This document shows positions 1 through 7,306 of a stretch of DNA of 64,000 nucleotides, piece after piece. Within the stretch, counting starts at the first letter, position 1. Each line of letters begins with the position of its first letter. Below the pieces are notes generated by a model. The model saw nothing but the letters and a program-made list of their open reading frames with translations, had not been told where the DNA came from and did not search any database. Source of the DNA: Schaedlerella arabinosiphila (GTDB lineage Bacteria; Bacillota; Clostridia; Lachnospirales; Lachnospiraceae); NCBI RefSeq assembly GCF_003885045.1, contig NZ_RHJS01000002.1, positions 124,001 through 188,000 on the forward strand, given 5' to 3'. The translations under genes and the position numbers were made by a program.

Positions 1-753
1 TTTCGGTGCATTTTTTCGAACAGGAAGATTGCGGAGCTTTTTTTCTTTTGCGTATTGATTTAATAAAACCGTATTATGATTGTTTTGTGCAGTATGTATT
101 TTTTCAATAAACTGCATTTCATCTTCGTACTTTTCCATATTCAGATGAAGTGTGAGCAAATAGCGGTACAGCATGAAACACCACAGCAAAAAAGCAATAC
201 CGGACAAGAAGGGATGTATCCAGACGAAAAAAACGGATAAATATAATAAAAGCAAGATACCAAAATCAAATAAGGTTTTTCTGTTTTTGTGATAGATTTT
301 CCATCGGAGCAATCCTACGGAATTTAATAAATATAAAACAGAAAACAGGGTGTATGCAAAATCACGGTTCCAATTTACCCCATTTATACACAATGCAAGG
401 AACAGGGCCAGTAAAAACTGCCTGCACGCGATTCCGATAAATTTTATTCCGATCAGTTTTTTCAGCCTTTTTTCACAAAACAGGAAAATAGAAGCGGGCT
501 TTACAATAATAAGAGGCTTAACCCTGAAAAAACAGCAGCAAAAAGAATATACTGCCAGAGCGGAAATCAGGCCGTCATAGATCTGAGGCCGGAAGTCCTC
601 TATGTCTCCGATTGCAGGAACAGCGAAAGCAGTAAATAGGAACAAGATATAACCGGTGAAGAAAACGAAAAACAGAGAGGGTAATAAAAGATTGCTTACC
701 ATTCTTTTGCACTCCCGCAGCCTGTTCAGACACAACATTTTATAGATATACAT
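1..753 (-). CDS. ABC transporter membrane subunit (partial, C-terminus outside window)
   Basis: An open frame runs on the minus strand from ATG at 753 to the window edge, about 251 codons with no stop. It encodes several long hydrophobic stretches (for example LLLPSLFFVFFTGYILFLF near residue 23) separated by basic loops, as expected of an integral ABC-2-like permease. An AAGGAGG ribosome binding site lies just upstream of the start. It begins 28 bp after the stop of an ABC ATPase gene on the same strand, so the two probably form one exporter under the MerR-controlled promoter. I do not recognise a specific family or substrate. The gene is cut by the window, not visibly broken. Confidence 0.7.
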   Translation of the reverse strand, partial: MYIYKMLCLNRLRECKRMVSNLLLPSLFFVFFTGYILFLFTAFAVPAIGDIEDFRPQIYDGLISALAVYSFCCCFFRVKPLIIVKPASIFLFCEKRLKKLIGIKFIGIACRQFLLALFLALCINGVNWNRDFAYTLFSVLYLLNSVGLLRWKIYHKNRKTLFDFGILLLLYLSVFFVWIHPFLSGIAFLLWCFMLYRYLLTLHLNMEKYEDEMQFIEKIHTAQNNHNTVLLNQYAKEKKLRNLPVRKNAPK

Positions 754-781
754 GTTTCATGCCTCCTTCATTTTATCAGAA

Positions 782-1519
782 TCACGGTTTGACTGTATCG
801 GATGTACAGCGATCTGTCAGGTGCAGGTAAAGTTCTTCTAATGAAACTGCATCGCTCACATGGTACTGCGCAGTGATTTCTTCTTTACTGCCCTCCGCAA
901 GAACCTGCCCGTTGTGGAGAAAAACAAATCTGCCGCAGATGGCTTCTGCCAGATCCAGCAAGTGAGTTGAAATGAGTATGGCTTTATGCTGATGCGTTAA
1001 TTTCTGCAGAATCTGCTTAAATATATGGAGTTGTCGGGGATCAAGCCCTGTGAAGGGTTCGTCTGCCAAAAATATTTCATATTGACGCAGCAGCGCAAGT
1101 GCAATCATAAGCTTTTGCAGATTCCCCTTTGACAGGGCGCAGGGGATTTTGTGCAGATGCTTCTGTAACTCTAATTGTTTGATCAGACCTTGAATGGAAA
1201 GAGGATTTTGCGGATACAGCGCTTTTACAAACTGCAAATGTTCCAAAACGGTAAGCTCTTCATAATATACAGGTGTATCCGGCACAAATGCAAACGGATG
1301 ATTCGTATTTGACAAAGTGGATACAGGGCTTTGGTTTACCAAAATATTTCCACTGGATGGTGTTAATTTTTTGATCATTATTTTCAGCATGGTCGTTTTG
1401 CCGGAACCATTGGAACCAATCAGACCTGTTATTGTACCACTTTGAATTTGAAAACTTACATTTTGCAGGACAGGCAATTCTGTATAAGAAAAATTGATAT
1501 TCTCCACCTTAACGTGCAT
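782..1519 (-). CDS. ABC transporter ATP-binding protein
   Basis: A 245-residue single-domain ATPase. Visible motifs are Walker A GSNGSGKTT (about 35-43), a degenerate signature ALSKGNLQK (about 131-139), Walker B IFLADEPF (about 151-158) and a switch-histidine region ILISTHLLDLA. The modified LSKGN signature is common in drug, lantibiotic and ABC-2 type exporters. The start at 1519 is preceded by GGAGGAG. It lies between a MerR regulator gene upstream and a permease gene downstream, all on the minus strand, so it probably energises that permease. Its own promoter sits at 1543-1573. The substrate is unknown; export of a toxic compound or peptide is inferred from the architecture and the MerR regulator. 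Confidence 0.88.
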   Translation of the reverse strand: MHVKVENINFSYTELPVLQNVSFQIQSGTITGLIGSNGSGKTTMLKIMIKKLTPSSGNILVNQSPVSTLSNTNHPFAFVPDTPVYYEELTVLEHLQFVKALYPQNPLSIQGLIKQLELQKHLHKIPCALSKGNLQKLMIALALLRQYEIFLADEPFTGLDPRQLHIFKQILQKLTHQHKAILISTHLLDLAEAICGRFVFLHNGQVLAEGSKEEITAQYHVSDAVSLEELYLHLTDRCTSDTVKP

Positions 1520-1542
1520 TGTAACTCCTCCTTTTTTGTTTG

Positions 1543-1573
1543 ATCTTACACCTTAGACAAGGTTTAAGGTCAA
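1543..1573 (-). promoter_or_regulatory. MerR-type promoter with 19-bp spacer and operator dyad
   Basis: Read on the minus strand, -35 TTGACC (1573-1568) and -10 TAAGAT (1548-1543) are separated by 19 bp instead of 17. The spacer contains a dyad of the form CTTA-n-ACCTT-n4-AAGGT-n-TAAG (1545-1568). Overlong spacers filled by a dyad are the hallmark of promoters that MerR proteins activate by untwisting DNA. It faces the ABC exporter genes, and the MerR gene lies immediately upstream. Confidence 0.82.
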
Positions 1574-1633
1574 GAAAAAAGAAAGATTTTCTGTATAATC
1601 TAGTTACTGTGAATAATAACATAATCTAAAGAC

Positions 1634-2245
1634 CTATGCCTTTTCGTTGTAATATATTATCCGGATCATGCAGACGAACACAACGATTATCATAGAAAGT
1701 GCAATCAACTGAAACGGCAAAGTCATATAAGCAGTAAAAAGCTCGAAATAAAAATACAAACACAGGATCATGACAAACAGCCATCCTAAAATGCAGATTG
1801 ACTGCCTGGAAAGAAAAATAAGACTCTTTATGCGATCCTGCTTTTTTAGCTGCTCTAATTGTCTGCAGTAAGCCTCTTTATTATGAAATATTTGTTTTAA
1901 CAGGTTGTCCGGCACTTCGTTTATATCTAATTCCAGACCGGCAAGCTGTTCACATAAGAGTTGATTTTGTCTGATTCTTTGCTCCTCGGTTTTGAGGTCA
2001 TCCATATGTATTCTCAGAACATCTGATAAATTTTTTCTGCCTTGTATACATTCACGAATCTCTGAAACAGAAATGTCCAGTATTCTCAGCAGTTTTATTC
2101 GATTTAGCAGCTTTACATCAGCATCGGTGTATTCACGGTAACCATTCATGGGATTTCTTTGCGGAAAGATCAGATGCTCTTTTTCATAAAAACGAATATT
2201 ATGACTGGTGATTCCAGTTTGATTTTCTACTTCTTTTATTTTCAC
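1634..2245 (-). CDS. MerR family transcriptional regulator with C-terminal membrane segments
   Basis: A 203-residue protein. Residues 1-70 form the MerR winged helix-turn-helix (ITSHNIRFYEKEHLIFP and NGYREYTDADVKLLNRIKLL). A coiled helix region follows (about 75-140). The C-terminus has two hydrophobic segments (about 152-170 and 178-197). MerR proteins normally dimerise through the coiled coil and sense a ligand with the C-terminal part; a membrane-embedded tail would place the sensor in the bilayer, which suits control of an exporter by a membrane-active compound. That role is inference. The gene precedes the ABC genes on the same strand and has its own promoter at 2280-2308. The gap to the ATPase gene holds the MerR-type operator. 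Confidence 0.88.
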   Translation of the reverse strand: MKIKEVENQTGITSHNIRFYEKEHLIFPQRNPMNGYREYTDADVKLLNRIKLLRILDISVSEIRECIQGRKNLSDVLRIHMDDLKTEEQRIRQNQLLCEQLAGLELDINEVPDNLLKQIFHNKEAYCRQLEQLKKQDRIKSLIFLSRQSICILGWLFVMILCLYFYFELFTAYMTLPFQLIALSMIIVVFVCMIRIIYYNEKA

Positions 2246-2279
2246 AGGCGGCTCCTTCTTTCGTGATTTGTTTTTCTTT

Positions 2280-2308
2280 ATTATATCAGGCTTTTTGCAA
2301 ACTCACAA
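2280..2308 (-). promoter_or_regulatory. sigma-A type promoter of the merR-like gene
   Basis: On the minus strand TTGTGA (2308-2303) is followed after 17 bp by TATAAT (2285-2280). It lies about 35 bp upstream of the start of the MerR regulator gene and points into it. Confidence 0.65.
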
Positions 2309-2376
2309 ATGATTCGAAAGAATGCTGCATTGGATTTGATGGAAACACCTTATACAAAAGAATTTTGCCTGGGCCG

Positions 2377-2405
2377 TTGAATAAAATATTGGAAAAGTGT
2401 ATAAT
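2377..2405 (+). promoter_or_regulatory. sigma-A type promoter of the hipB operon
   Basis: TTGAAT (2377-2382) and a perfect TATAAT (2400-2405) are separated by 17 bp. The expected transcription start falls in the left arm of the inverted repeat at 2410-2470, so a repressor bound there would block initiation or clearance. Confidence 0.7.
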
Positions 2406-2409
2406 AAAA

Positions 2410-2470
2410 ATAGATAATATATGAGCTGTTTTTATGGAAAAATGCATAAAATAGATCATATATTATCTAT
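2410..2470. promoter_or_regulatory. 15-bp inverted repeat, probable operator of the HipB-like regulator
   Basis: ATAGATAATATATGA (2410-2424) is repeated perfectly in inverted form as TCATATATTATCTAT (2456-2470), with a 31-bp gap. It lies directly after the -10 box and about 40 bp before the HipB start. HipB and related XRE antitoxins usually autorepress by binding paired operators. That this one does so is inferred from position. A hairpin in the mRNA leader is the alternative. Confidence 0.6.
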
Positions 2471-2511
2471 ACTGAAAAGAAACTGTATATGCAAAGGAGA
2501 GCTGTAACAAG

Positions 2512-2793
2512 ATGGCGGCAGAATATGTATGGGAGACGCCGGAAGAGATGGATCTGCTCCTGGCGCAGAGAATACGAAGGATTCGGAAACGTCGTTTAGT
2601 TTCACAGGAAAAGCTGAGCCAGATGAGCGGAGTCAGTTTTGGGTCAATCAAGCGTTTTGAAACGACAGGAAAGATTTCCCTGCTTTCCCTGACAAAGCTT
2701 GCGGTTGCGCTTGACTGCGGGGACGAGATCCGAAATATGTTTACACAGATTCCATATCGGAATATAGAGGAGGTTATTCGTGAAGGCAGATAG
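2512..2793 (+). CDS. XRE-family helix-turn-helix protein, HipB-like antitoxin
   Basis: A 93-residue protein with a lambda-repressor-like helix-turn-helix: RIRRIRKRRLVSQEKLSQ and SGVSFGSIKRFETTGKISL fit helices 1-4. HipB proteins bind DNA as dimers and neutralise the HipA kinase. The gene starts at ATG 2512 behind AAGGAG and overlaps the following hipA-like start (GTG 2780) by 14 bp, the usual order of a hipBA module. Because the hipA partner is disrupted, this gene may now act only as an autoregulator or an orphan DNA-binding protein. The promoter and putative operator are at 2377-2470. Confidence 0.85.
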   Translation: MAAEYVWETPEEMDLLLAQRIRRIRKRRLVSQEKLSQMSGVSFGSIKRFETTGKISLLSLTKLAVALDCGDEIRNMFTQIPYRNIEEVIREGR

Positions 2794-3654
2794 ATATCTT
2801 AAGGTGCTGTATCAAGGCAGGCTGGCAGGTACACTGGCCCTTACACCGGAGAAAAAGGCGGCATTCGAGTATGCAGACGAATGGCTGAAGGACGGTTTTT
2901 CCATCAGTCCGTTTTCCCTTCCTCTGAAAAAACAGGTATTCATCCCTCAAAAAGACTATTTTCACGGCCTGTTCGGCGTATTTGCGGACAGCCTGCCGGA
3001 TGCGTGGGGAAATATTCTATTGAACAGGCTTTTAAAGAAAAAGGGGATCAATGCGGATCAGATGGATATACTGGACCGGCTGGCAATTGTCGGGAGTTCC
3101 GGAATGGGGGCATTGACCTATCAGCCGGAAATACAGGTGGCAGCGGATACTTTGGAACAAAGCGATTTGACAGGGTGAGGACGGACGGTGCGGGTGAAAC
3201 GAAAAAAATTCATATGCTGACAGCGGCCGCATTGCTGGAACTGGATTTTGAGCAGCCGAGTCTGGATTATCACAGCCTAATGAAGCTGACAAAAATTTTA
3301 ACAAGAAATAACCAGGAAGATATGCAGAATATGTTCCGCAGGATGTGTTTCAATGTGTTTGCCCACAACCGGGACGACCATTCGAAAAATTTTTCGTTTC
3401 TTTATGATGAAGAGAAAGATTGCTGGCGGCTGAGTCCGGCATACGATCTGACTTACAGTACGACATATTATGGTGAGCATACCACAACCGTGGACGGAGA
3501 AGGGGCTTCTCCGGGAATCAGAGAAATCCTGGCAGTGGGAACAGCGGCTGGGCTGGGGAAAAGGTACTGTGAAGCCGCTGCGCAGGAGATTTTGGAGAAG
3601 GTGAAACAGATGCTGGGGAGGTATTTATCATGCGGTTGTTTATGGAAGTTATGA
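2780..3654 (+). pseudogene. hipA: hipA-like serine/threonine kinase, internally deleted and frameshifted
   Basis: The first frame (GTG 2780 to TGA 3178) encodes the HipA N-terminal subdomain, including FGVFADSLPDAWGNILLNR and IVGSSGMGALTYQP. Homology resumes in the next frame at about 3143 with SGYFGTKRFDRV and continues through HNRDDHSKNFSFLYDE and LSPAYDLTYSTTYY to 3654. HipA kinases are about 400-440 residues; the two parts total roughly 290. So about 100-130 codons are missing, including the glycine-rich ATP-binding loop, and the frame is shifted. The conserved aspartates (HNRDDH, AYDL) remain. Loss of ATP binding should abolish kinase activity. A sequencing error cannot explain the missing segment. 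Confidence 0.82.
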
Positions 3655-3673
3655 CTTTCGGAGGGCAGAAATT

Positions 3674-4138
3674 ATGCTGAACATCATTTTCAACAGAGGC
3701 ACAAGGGACATCGAAAACAGGAATTATGTGTTTAGCCCGGACACCTATTTTAAATATAACTATGAGGAAGAATGGTTTGAGGATGAACTGGTGAAGGAAA
3801 TGGTTTTGGATGTAGACAGTTCATCGGTAATATCTGCGCATGCAATTGACAGTCCAGTTTTTGGGGCGATCGCTCCGGAAAGACTGTCAGGCGGTGTGAA
3901 AGCCCTTATTATCATGTACAAAGAGCCGTCTTTAATAGTGAACGCCTCTTCCTGCGGGAATAATTGTGCAAAATGGATATTAGAGATTGGGAAAATACAG
4001 GATATTACCATCAGGCTCGGATATGAGATGGAGTTTGAAGAGCCTTTTGAAATCTGTATCAAAAACAGTGGAAAAGTGGTTCATAGCTACGTTGATTTTC
4101 TAAAAGAATTTCAGGAGGTGGAGATTTTTGAAGGGTAA
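3674..4138 (+). CDS. DUF4869 domain-containing protein
   Basis: A 154-residue soluble acidic protein that I recognise as a DUF4869-type protein (N-terminal MLNIIFNRG, then YFKYNYEEEWF, and later GGVKALIIMYK). No catalytic function is known to me for this family. The start at ATG 3674 follows GGAGGGC. The 3' end overlaps the start of the next gene by 11 bp, so the two products are probably made together. It lies 19 bp after the hipA remnant. The central SPVFGAIAPERLSGG stretch resembles a scaffold more than an enzyme site, but that is only an impression. Confidence 0.7.
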   Translation: MLNIIFNRGTRDIENRNYVFSPDTYFKYNYEEEWFEDELVKEMVLDVDSSSVISAHAIDSPVFGAIAPERLSGGVKALIIMYKEPSLIVNASSCGNNCAKWILEIGKIQDITIRLGYEMEFEEPFEICIKNSGKVVHSYVDFLKEFQEVEIFEG

Positions 4139-5114
4139 TATCAAAGTGATTGTCTCCACCAAAAAGCTGCGTTATGAGTTAAATCTGCGCAGGAATATTA
4201 CGGTGATTCAGGGAGACAGCGCTACAGGGAAGACCACTCTGGTTCAGATTGTAAGCGATTATTTATCCGAAAGGACAGGACCTGGAACAGAAGTGATATG
4301 TGACAAAAAATGTGCTGTCTTATCAGGAGATACAGAGAGTGCAGTGATACGGTTGAAAGCACTGGCGGATGCAGTTGTATTTGTAGATGAACAGGAACGA
4401 TTTTTGTATTCGAAGGTATTTGCAGAGACTGTGTTAGATTCAAATTGCTATTTTGTGTTTATTGCAAGAGACGGGCTGAATATGCTGCCGTATAGTGTGA
4501 ATGAGATTTATTACCTTAAGAACAGCGGTTATTATCAGAATACCAGGCAGGTGTATAATTCCATGCATCAGGTATATCCGGAGATGGGTATGGCAGAGAG
4601 AATCGAACCGTCTGTTGTTCTGACAGAAGATTCCAATGCCGGTTATGAGATGTATGAAACAATCTACAGGGAGAAAGAAGTGAGATGTATTTCCGCAGGA
4701 GGAAAATCGAATATCGCAAAGTACATTCTTGCCAACAGGCAAAATCGGATATTTGCAATTGTAGACGGTGCGGCATTTGGCGCTGACATGCAAAGTGTAA
4801 TACATGCATTGGAATTATGTCAGGGAAGCCATGTTTGGACTCCAGAGTCATTTGAATACTTAATTTTACAATCAGGGATTGTACAGGCAGAAGGATTGGG
4901 GGAAATTATGCAGGCGCCTGGAGAATTTATCGAAAGCGGGGAATACAGCTCGTGGGAAAGATTTTTTACTCATTTGCTAGAAGATTTAACAAAGAATACA
5001 ATATATGCTTATAGTAAGAGAAAGCTCAATCCGAATTATATCACAAAAGGAAATATTGAAAAAGTTATAAAAATGTTTCCTAAACAGATATCTGATATGA
5101 TCAAGGCTTTATAA
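4128..5114 (+). CDS. P-loop ATPase with possible TOPRIM/OLD-like C-terminal half
   Basis: A 328-residue protein started at TTG 4128, nine bases after GGAGGTGG and inside the end of the DUF4869 gene. Walker A is GDSATGKTT (29-37). A Walker B-like VVFVDE lies at 82-87. After a linker, residues about 162-225 carry VVLTEDSNAG, CISAGGKSNIAKYI and IFAIVDGAAFG. The spacing of acidic residues after strands, plus the GGKSNI turn, is reminiscent of TOPRIM or DUF4435-type domains found C-terminal to ATPases of the OLD family. That assignment is weak and needs structure prediction. No membrane segments. The fixed overlap with a DUF4869 gene suggests a two-component machine; a defence role is speculation. 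Confidence 0.6.
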   Translation: MKGNIKVIVSTKKLRYELNLRRNITVIQGDSATGKTTLVQIVSDYLSERTGPGTEVICDKKCAVLSGDTESAVIRLKALADAVVFVDEQERFLYSKVFAETVLDSNCYFVFIARDGLNMLPYSVNEIYYLKNSGYYQNTRQVYNSMHQVYPEMGMAERIEPSVVLTEDSNAGYEMYETIYREKEVRCISAGGKSNIAKYILANRQNRIFAIVDGAAFGADMQSVIHALELCQGSHVWTPESFEYLILQSGIVQAEGLGEIMQAPGEFIESGEYSSWERFFTHLLEDLTKNTIYAYSKRKLNPNYITKGNIEKVIKMFPKQISDMIKAL

Positions 5115-5142
5115 GTTTATCCTGGATTTCCCGCTCTTATGC

Positions 5143-5171
5143 TTGACATATTTTTGCTCTGAGAGTATCAT
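5143..5171 (+). promoter_or_regulatory. sigma-A promoter of the microcompartment-type trio
   Basis: A perfect TTGACA (5143-5148), a 17-bp spacer and TATCAT (5166-5171). It lies about 77 bp before the first EutS-like gene. The leader shows no obvious terminator or riboswitch. Confidence 0.72.
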
Positions 5172-5247
5172 TTTTAATAGGATAAGTATCTGAAAAATCA
5201 ACGGATACGACAGAATAAGTTCATTTCTGAAAGCGAGGAACAAATCA

Positions 5248-5613
5248 ATGGCAAGTACTCATGAGGAACAGATCAGGATCGTGCAGGAAACCGTGGCCGG
5301 CAAGGAAATTACCTTTGCCCATGTGATGGGAAGTCCGGCTCCGATCATATATCAGAAACTGGGATTAAATCCGCAGGTGGACTACCGCTCATCTGCGATT
5401 GGGATTATGAACATGACACCGCCGGAATCGGCAGTCATTGCGTCGGATATTGCGGTGAAAAGCGGGAATGTCTATCTCGGCTTCGCAGACCGTTTTACCG
5501 GGACGCTGATCATTACAGGCGATATCTCGGAGGTGTTTTCCGCAATGACGGAGATCGTGGACTATTTCCGGGATTCCCTGGGGTATGTAGTCTGCGGCAT
5601 TACGAAGAGATAA
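5248..5613 (+). CDS. EutS/PduU-like bacterial microcompartment shell protein (copy 1)
   Basis: A 121-residue protein resembling the circularly permuted BMC proteins EutS and PduU. It has an N-terminal segment (EITFAHVMGSPAPIIYQKLGL), a BMC core (AIGIMNMTPPESAVIASDIAVKS, then VYLGFADRFTGTLIITG) and a C-terminal helix. Such proteins form hexamers tiling the shell of ethanolamine or propanediol microcompartments. The gene follows the promoter at 5143 and precedes a second paralog and an EutP/PduV-like GTPase. No hexameric EutM/PduA-type shell gene, vertex protein or signature enzyme lies nearby, so this trio must serve a compartment encoded elsewhere or have another role. Confidence 0.85.
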   Translation: MASTHEEQIRIVQETVAGKEITFAHVMGSPAPIIYQKLGLNPQVDYRSSAIGIMNMTPPESAVIASDIAVKSGNVYLGFADRFTGTLIITGDISEVFSAMTEIVDYFRDSLGYVVCGITKR

Positions 5614-5703
5614 GGCAGAGGCAAAAAAGTCTCTGATGACTGAGAACAGGATCAAGGGCGTATCTGTGAACTACAAGGCAGCTACGGGACAGGAAGTGAC
5701 GCG

Positions 5704-6132
5704 ATGGCTCGAATTACAAAGGAGGAACTGCTGGAAAAGCTGTTCCATAACGATTATGAACATCTAAAGGGAAAGCGGCTGCGCATGACGCGTGTGCGGG
5801 TTCCGGGCAAGGAGGTTTGTCTGGCACATGTGCTCAGCCCGTCCGAGACATGTATCTATCAGAATCTGGCCCTGCATATCGGCGTCCATGAAGGGGAAGA
5901 CCATACCGGTGAATCCATCGGCCTGATTCGTTTCACCCCATGGGAAGCGGTGGTGGCGGCAGCAGATATAGCGGTAAAAAGCGCGGATGTGCAGGTTGGA
6001 TTTATGGATCGCTTCTGCGGTTCTCTGATCCTCACCGGAGGTTTGTCACAGGTTCAGACCGCGGTGGAAGAGGTGGTCAGATTTTTCGGTGAAGAACTGG
6101 GCTTTCGGACCTGCGAAGTCCATAAAAATTAA
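5704..6132 (+). CDS. EutS/PduU-like bacterial microcompartment shell protein (copy 2)
   Basis: A 142-residue paralog of the preceding protein. It shares the VPGKEVCLAHVLSPSETCIY / LALHIG segment, the core (SIGLIRFTPWEAVVAAADIA) and the DRFCGSLILTGGLSQV strand-turn. It is longer at the N-terminus by about 25 residues and has more cysteines. Two diverged EutS-type copies in tandem could form mixed hexamers or differ in pore properties; this is inference. It begins at ATG 5704, 90 bp after copy 1, and is followed 21 bp later by the GTPase gene. Confidence 0.82.
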   Translation: MARITKEELLEKLFHNDYEHLKGKRLRMTRVRVPGKEVCLAHVLSPSETCIYQNLALHIGVHEGEDHTGESIGLIRFTPWEAVVAAADIAVKSADVQVGFMDRFCGSLILTGGLSQVQTAVEEVVRFFGEELGFRTCEVHKN

Positions 6133-6153
6133 GATTACAGGATCGTATAAACT

Positions 6154-6666
6154 ATGAAAAAATTATTTTTGATGGGCAGGAGCGAAGCGGGAAAAACCTC
6201 TCTGACACAGGCGCTGAAGGGCGAAGAGCTTCATTATGTAAAAACACAATATACGAATACCAGCGAGGACACGATCGACTCTCCGGGGGAATACGCGGAA
6301 TCGAAGTGTTTTAGTGTAGGACTTGCCTGCTTTTCCTTTGAGGCCGATGTGGTGGCGATGGTTCAGGCGGCAGATGAGCCGTACAATCTGTTCGGGCCTG
6401 GAGGCCGTTCGTTTATCCTGCGTCCGCTCATAGGGATTATTACGAAGGTGGATTCGCCCTATGCCAATATTCCGATGGTCAGGCAATGGCTGGTTAATGC
6501 AGGGTGTGAACGGATCTTTCTGATCAATAACGTGACCAGAGAGGGGATTGACGAGTTGATGGAGTATCTGTCGGAGGAGCTTCCCGTCCTCACACTGCAG
6601 CAGGCGAAAGACAGGCAGGCACTGGGACTGAATGAATGGGATGCTGTGCCGCTGGCCGGAGAATGA
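6154..6666 (+). CDS. EutP/PduV-like small GTPase
   Basis: A 170-residue GTPase-like protein. The P-loop is GRSEAGKTSL (8-17), the G3 region IDSPGEYAES contains the DxPG motif, and G4 is TKVDSP. This pattern matches the EutP/PduV family, whose members associate with microcompartments and have been linked to compartment movement or acetate kinase-like activity in related operons. It closes the trio begun at 5248 and is followed by a clear terminator at 6702. The lack of any metabolic gene in the operon is unusual. Confidence 0.85.
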   Translation: MKKLFLMGRSEAGKTSLTQALKGEELHYVKTQYTNTSEDTIDSPGEYAESKCFSVGLACFSFEADVVAMVQAADEPYNLFGPGGRSFILRPLIGIITKVDSPYANIPMVRQWLVNAGCERIFLINNVTREGIDELMEYLSEELPVLTLQQAKDRQALGLNEWDAVPLAGE

Positions 6667-6701
6667 CAGACTTGCCTGAAAAAGATAAAAAAAGAAAAGC
6701 G

Positions 6702-6732
6702 GAGACTGCTGAATACAGTGGTCTCTTTTTTT
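6702..6732 (+). terminator. Rho-independent terminator after the EutP-like gene
   Basis: GAGACTGCTG and CAGTGGTCTC form a stem around AATA, followed by a run of seven T. It ends the microcompartment-type operon. Confidence 0.85.
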
Positions 6733-6820
6733 CATTTAAGTGGGGATATTTTTGTCATTGAAACGTCTAATAGATGTAATACAAATGAGAGGCCGGCCGG
6801 CGGAAGGGAGATGTAAATGC

Positions 6821-7306
6821 GTGACGAAAGAACAATTGGGAACCTTGATCCTTGCTTCTGAAAAACAAATGTACGCTACAGCAAAGTCCATCCTGAAACA
6901 GGATGCAGACTGCGCAGACGCGATACAGGAGGCAATTGTCAAGGCTTTTGGAAAGGTGGATGGTTTGAAACAGGAAAAGTATGCCAGAACATGGCTGATG
7001 AGGATCTTGATGAACGAATGCTACAATATTCTCCGCAAAGGAAGCAGGCAGGTGTCTCTGGAGGCTTGCCCGGAAGCAGCAGCCATGGAGGCGCCGGAGA
7101 GGAAGGATTACGGCCCGCTGTACGAAGCGCTCAGACGCTTGAAGGAGGAACTGAGGATCGTAACCACATTGTATTATGTGGAGGAATTTAGTATCCGGGA
7201 AATTTCGGCAATTTTAGAAATATCAGAGGGCGCTGTCCAGAAACGTCTGGCACGTGCAAGGGCAAAGCTTAGAAATACACTCAATTATATGGAGGTGGAA
7301 TGGTGA
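6821..7306 (+). CDS. ECF-type RNA polymerase sigma factor
   Basis: A sigma-70 family protein of 161 residues if started at GTG 6821, which has GGAAGGGAG upstream; an earlier in-frame start at 6740 would add an unrelated basic leader that overlaps the preceding terminator region. Region 2 is seen in DCADAIQEAIVKAFGKVDGL and ARTWLMRILMNECYNIL. Region 4 is FSIREISAILEISEGAVQKR. The 3' end overlaps the next gene by 7 bp (ATGGTGA), so the sigma factor and the DUF4179 protein are translationally coupled. This is the usual layout of an ECF sigma and its membrane anti-sigma factor. The target genes are unknown. Confidence 0.88.
   Translation: MTKEQLGTLILASEKQMYATAKSILKQDADCADAIQEAIVKAFGKVDGLKQEKYARTWLMRILMNECYNILRKGSRQVSLEACPEAAAMEAPERKDYGPLYEALRRLKEELRIVTTLYYVEEFSIREISAILEISEGAVQKRLARARAKLRNTLNYMEVEW

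Noticed and set aside
350..580. 76-codon plus-strand frame at the left edge
   Set aside because: It is antisense to the partial permease gene, whose frame is open over the whole 753 bp.
6791..6798. GGCCGGCC palindrome before the sigma factor gene
   Set aside because: An 8-bp palindrome is likely by chance and does not fit a known operator.
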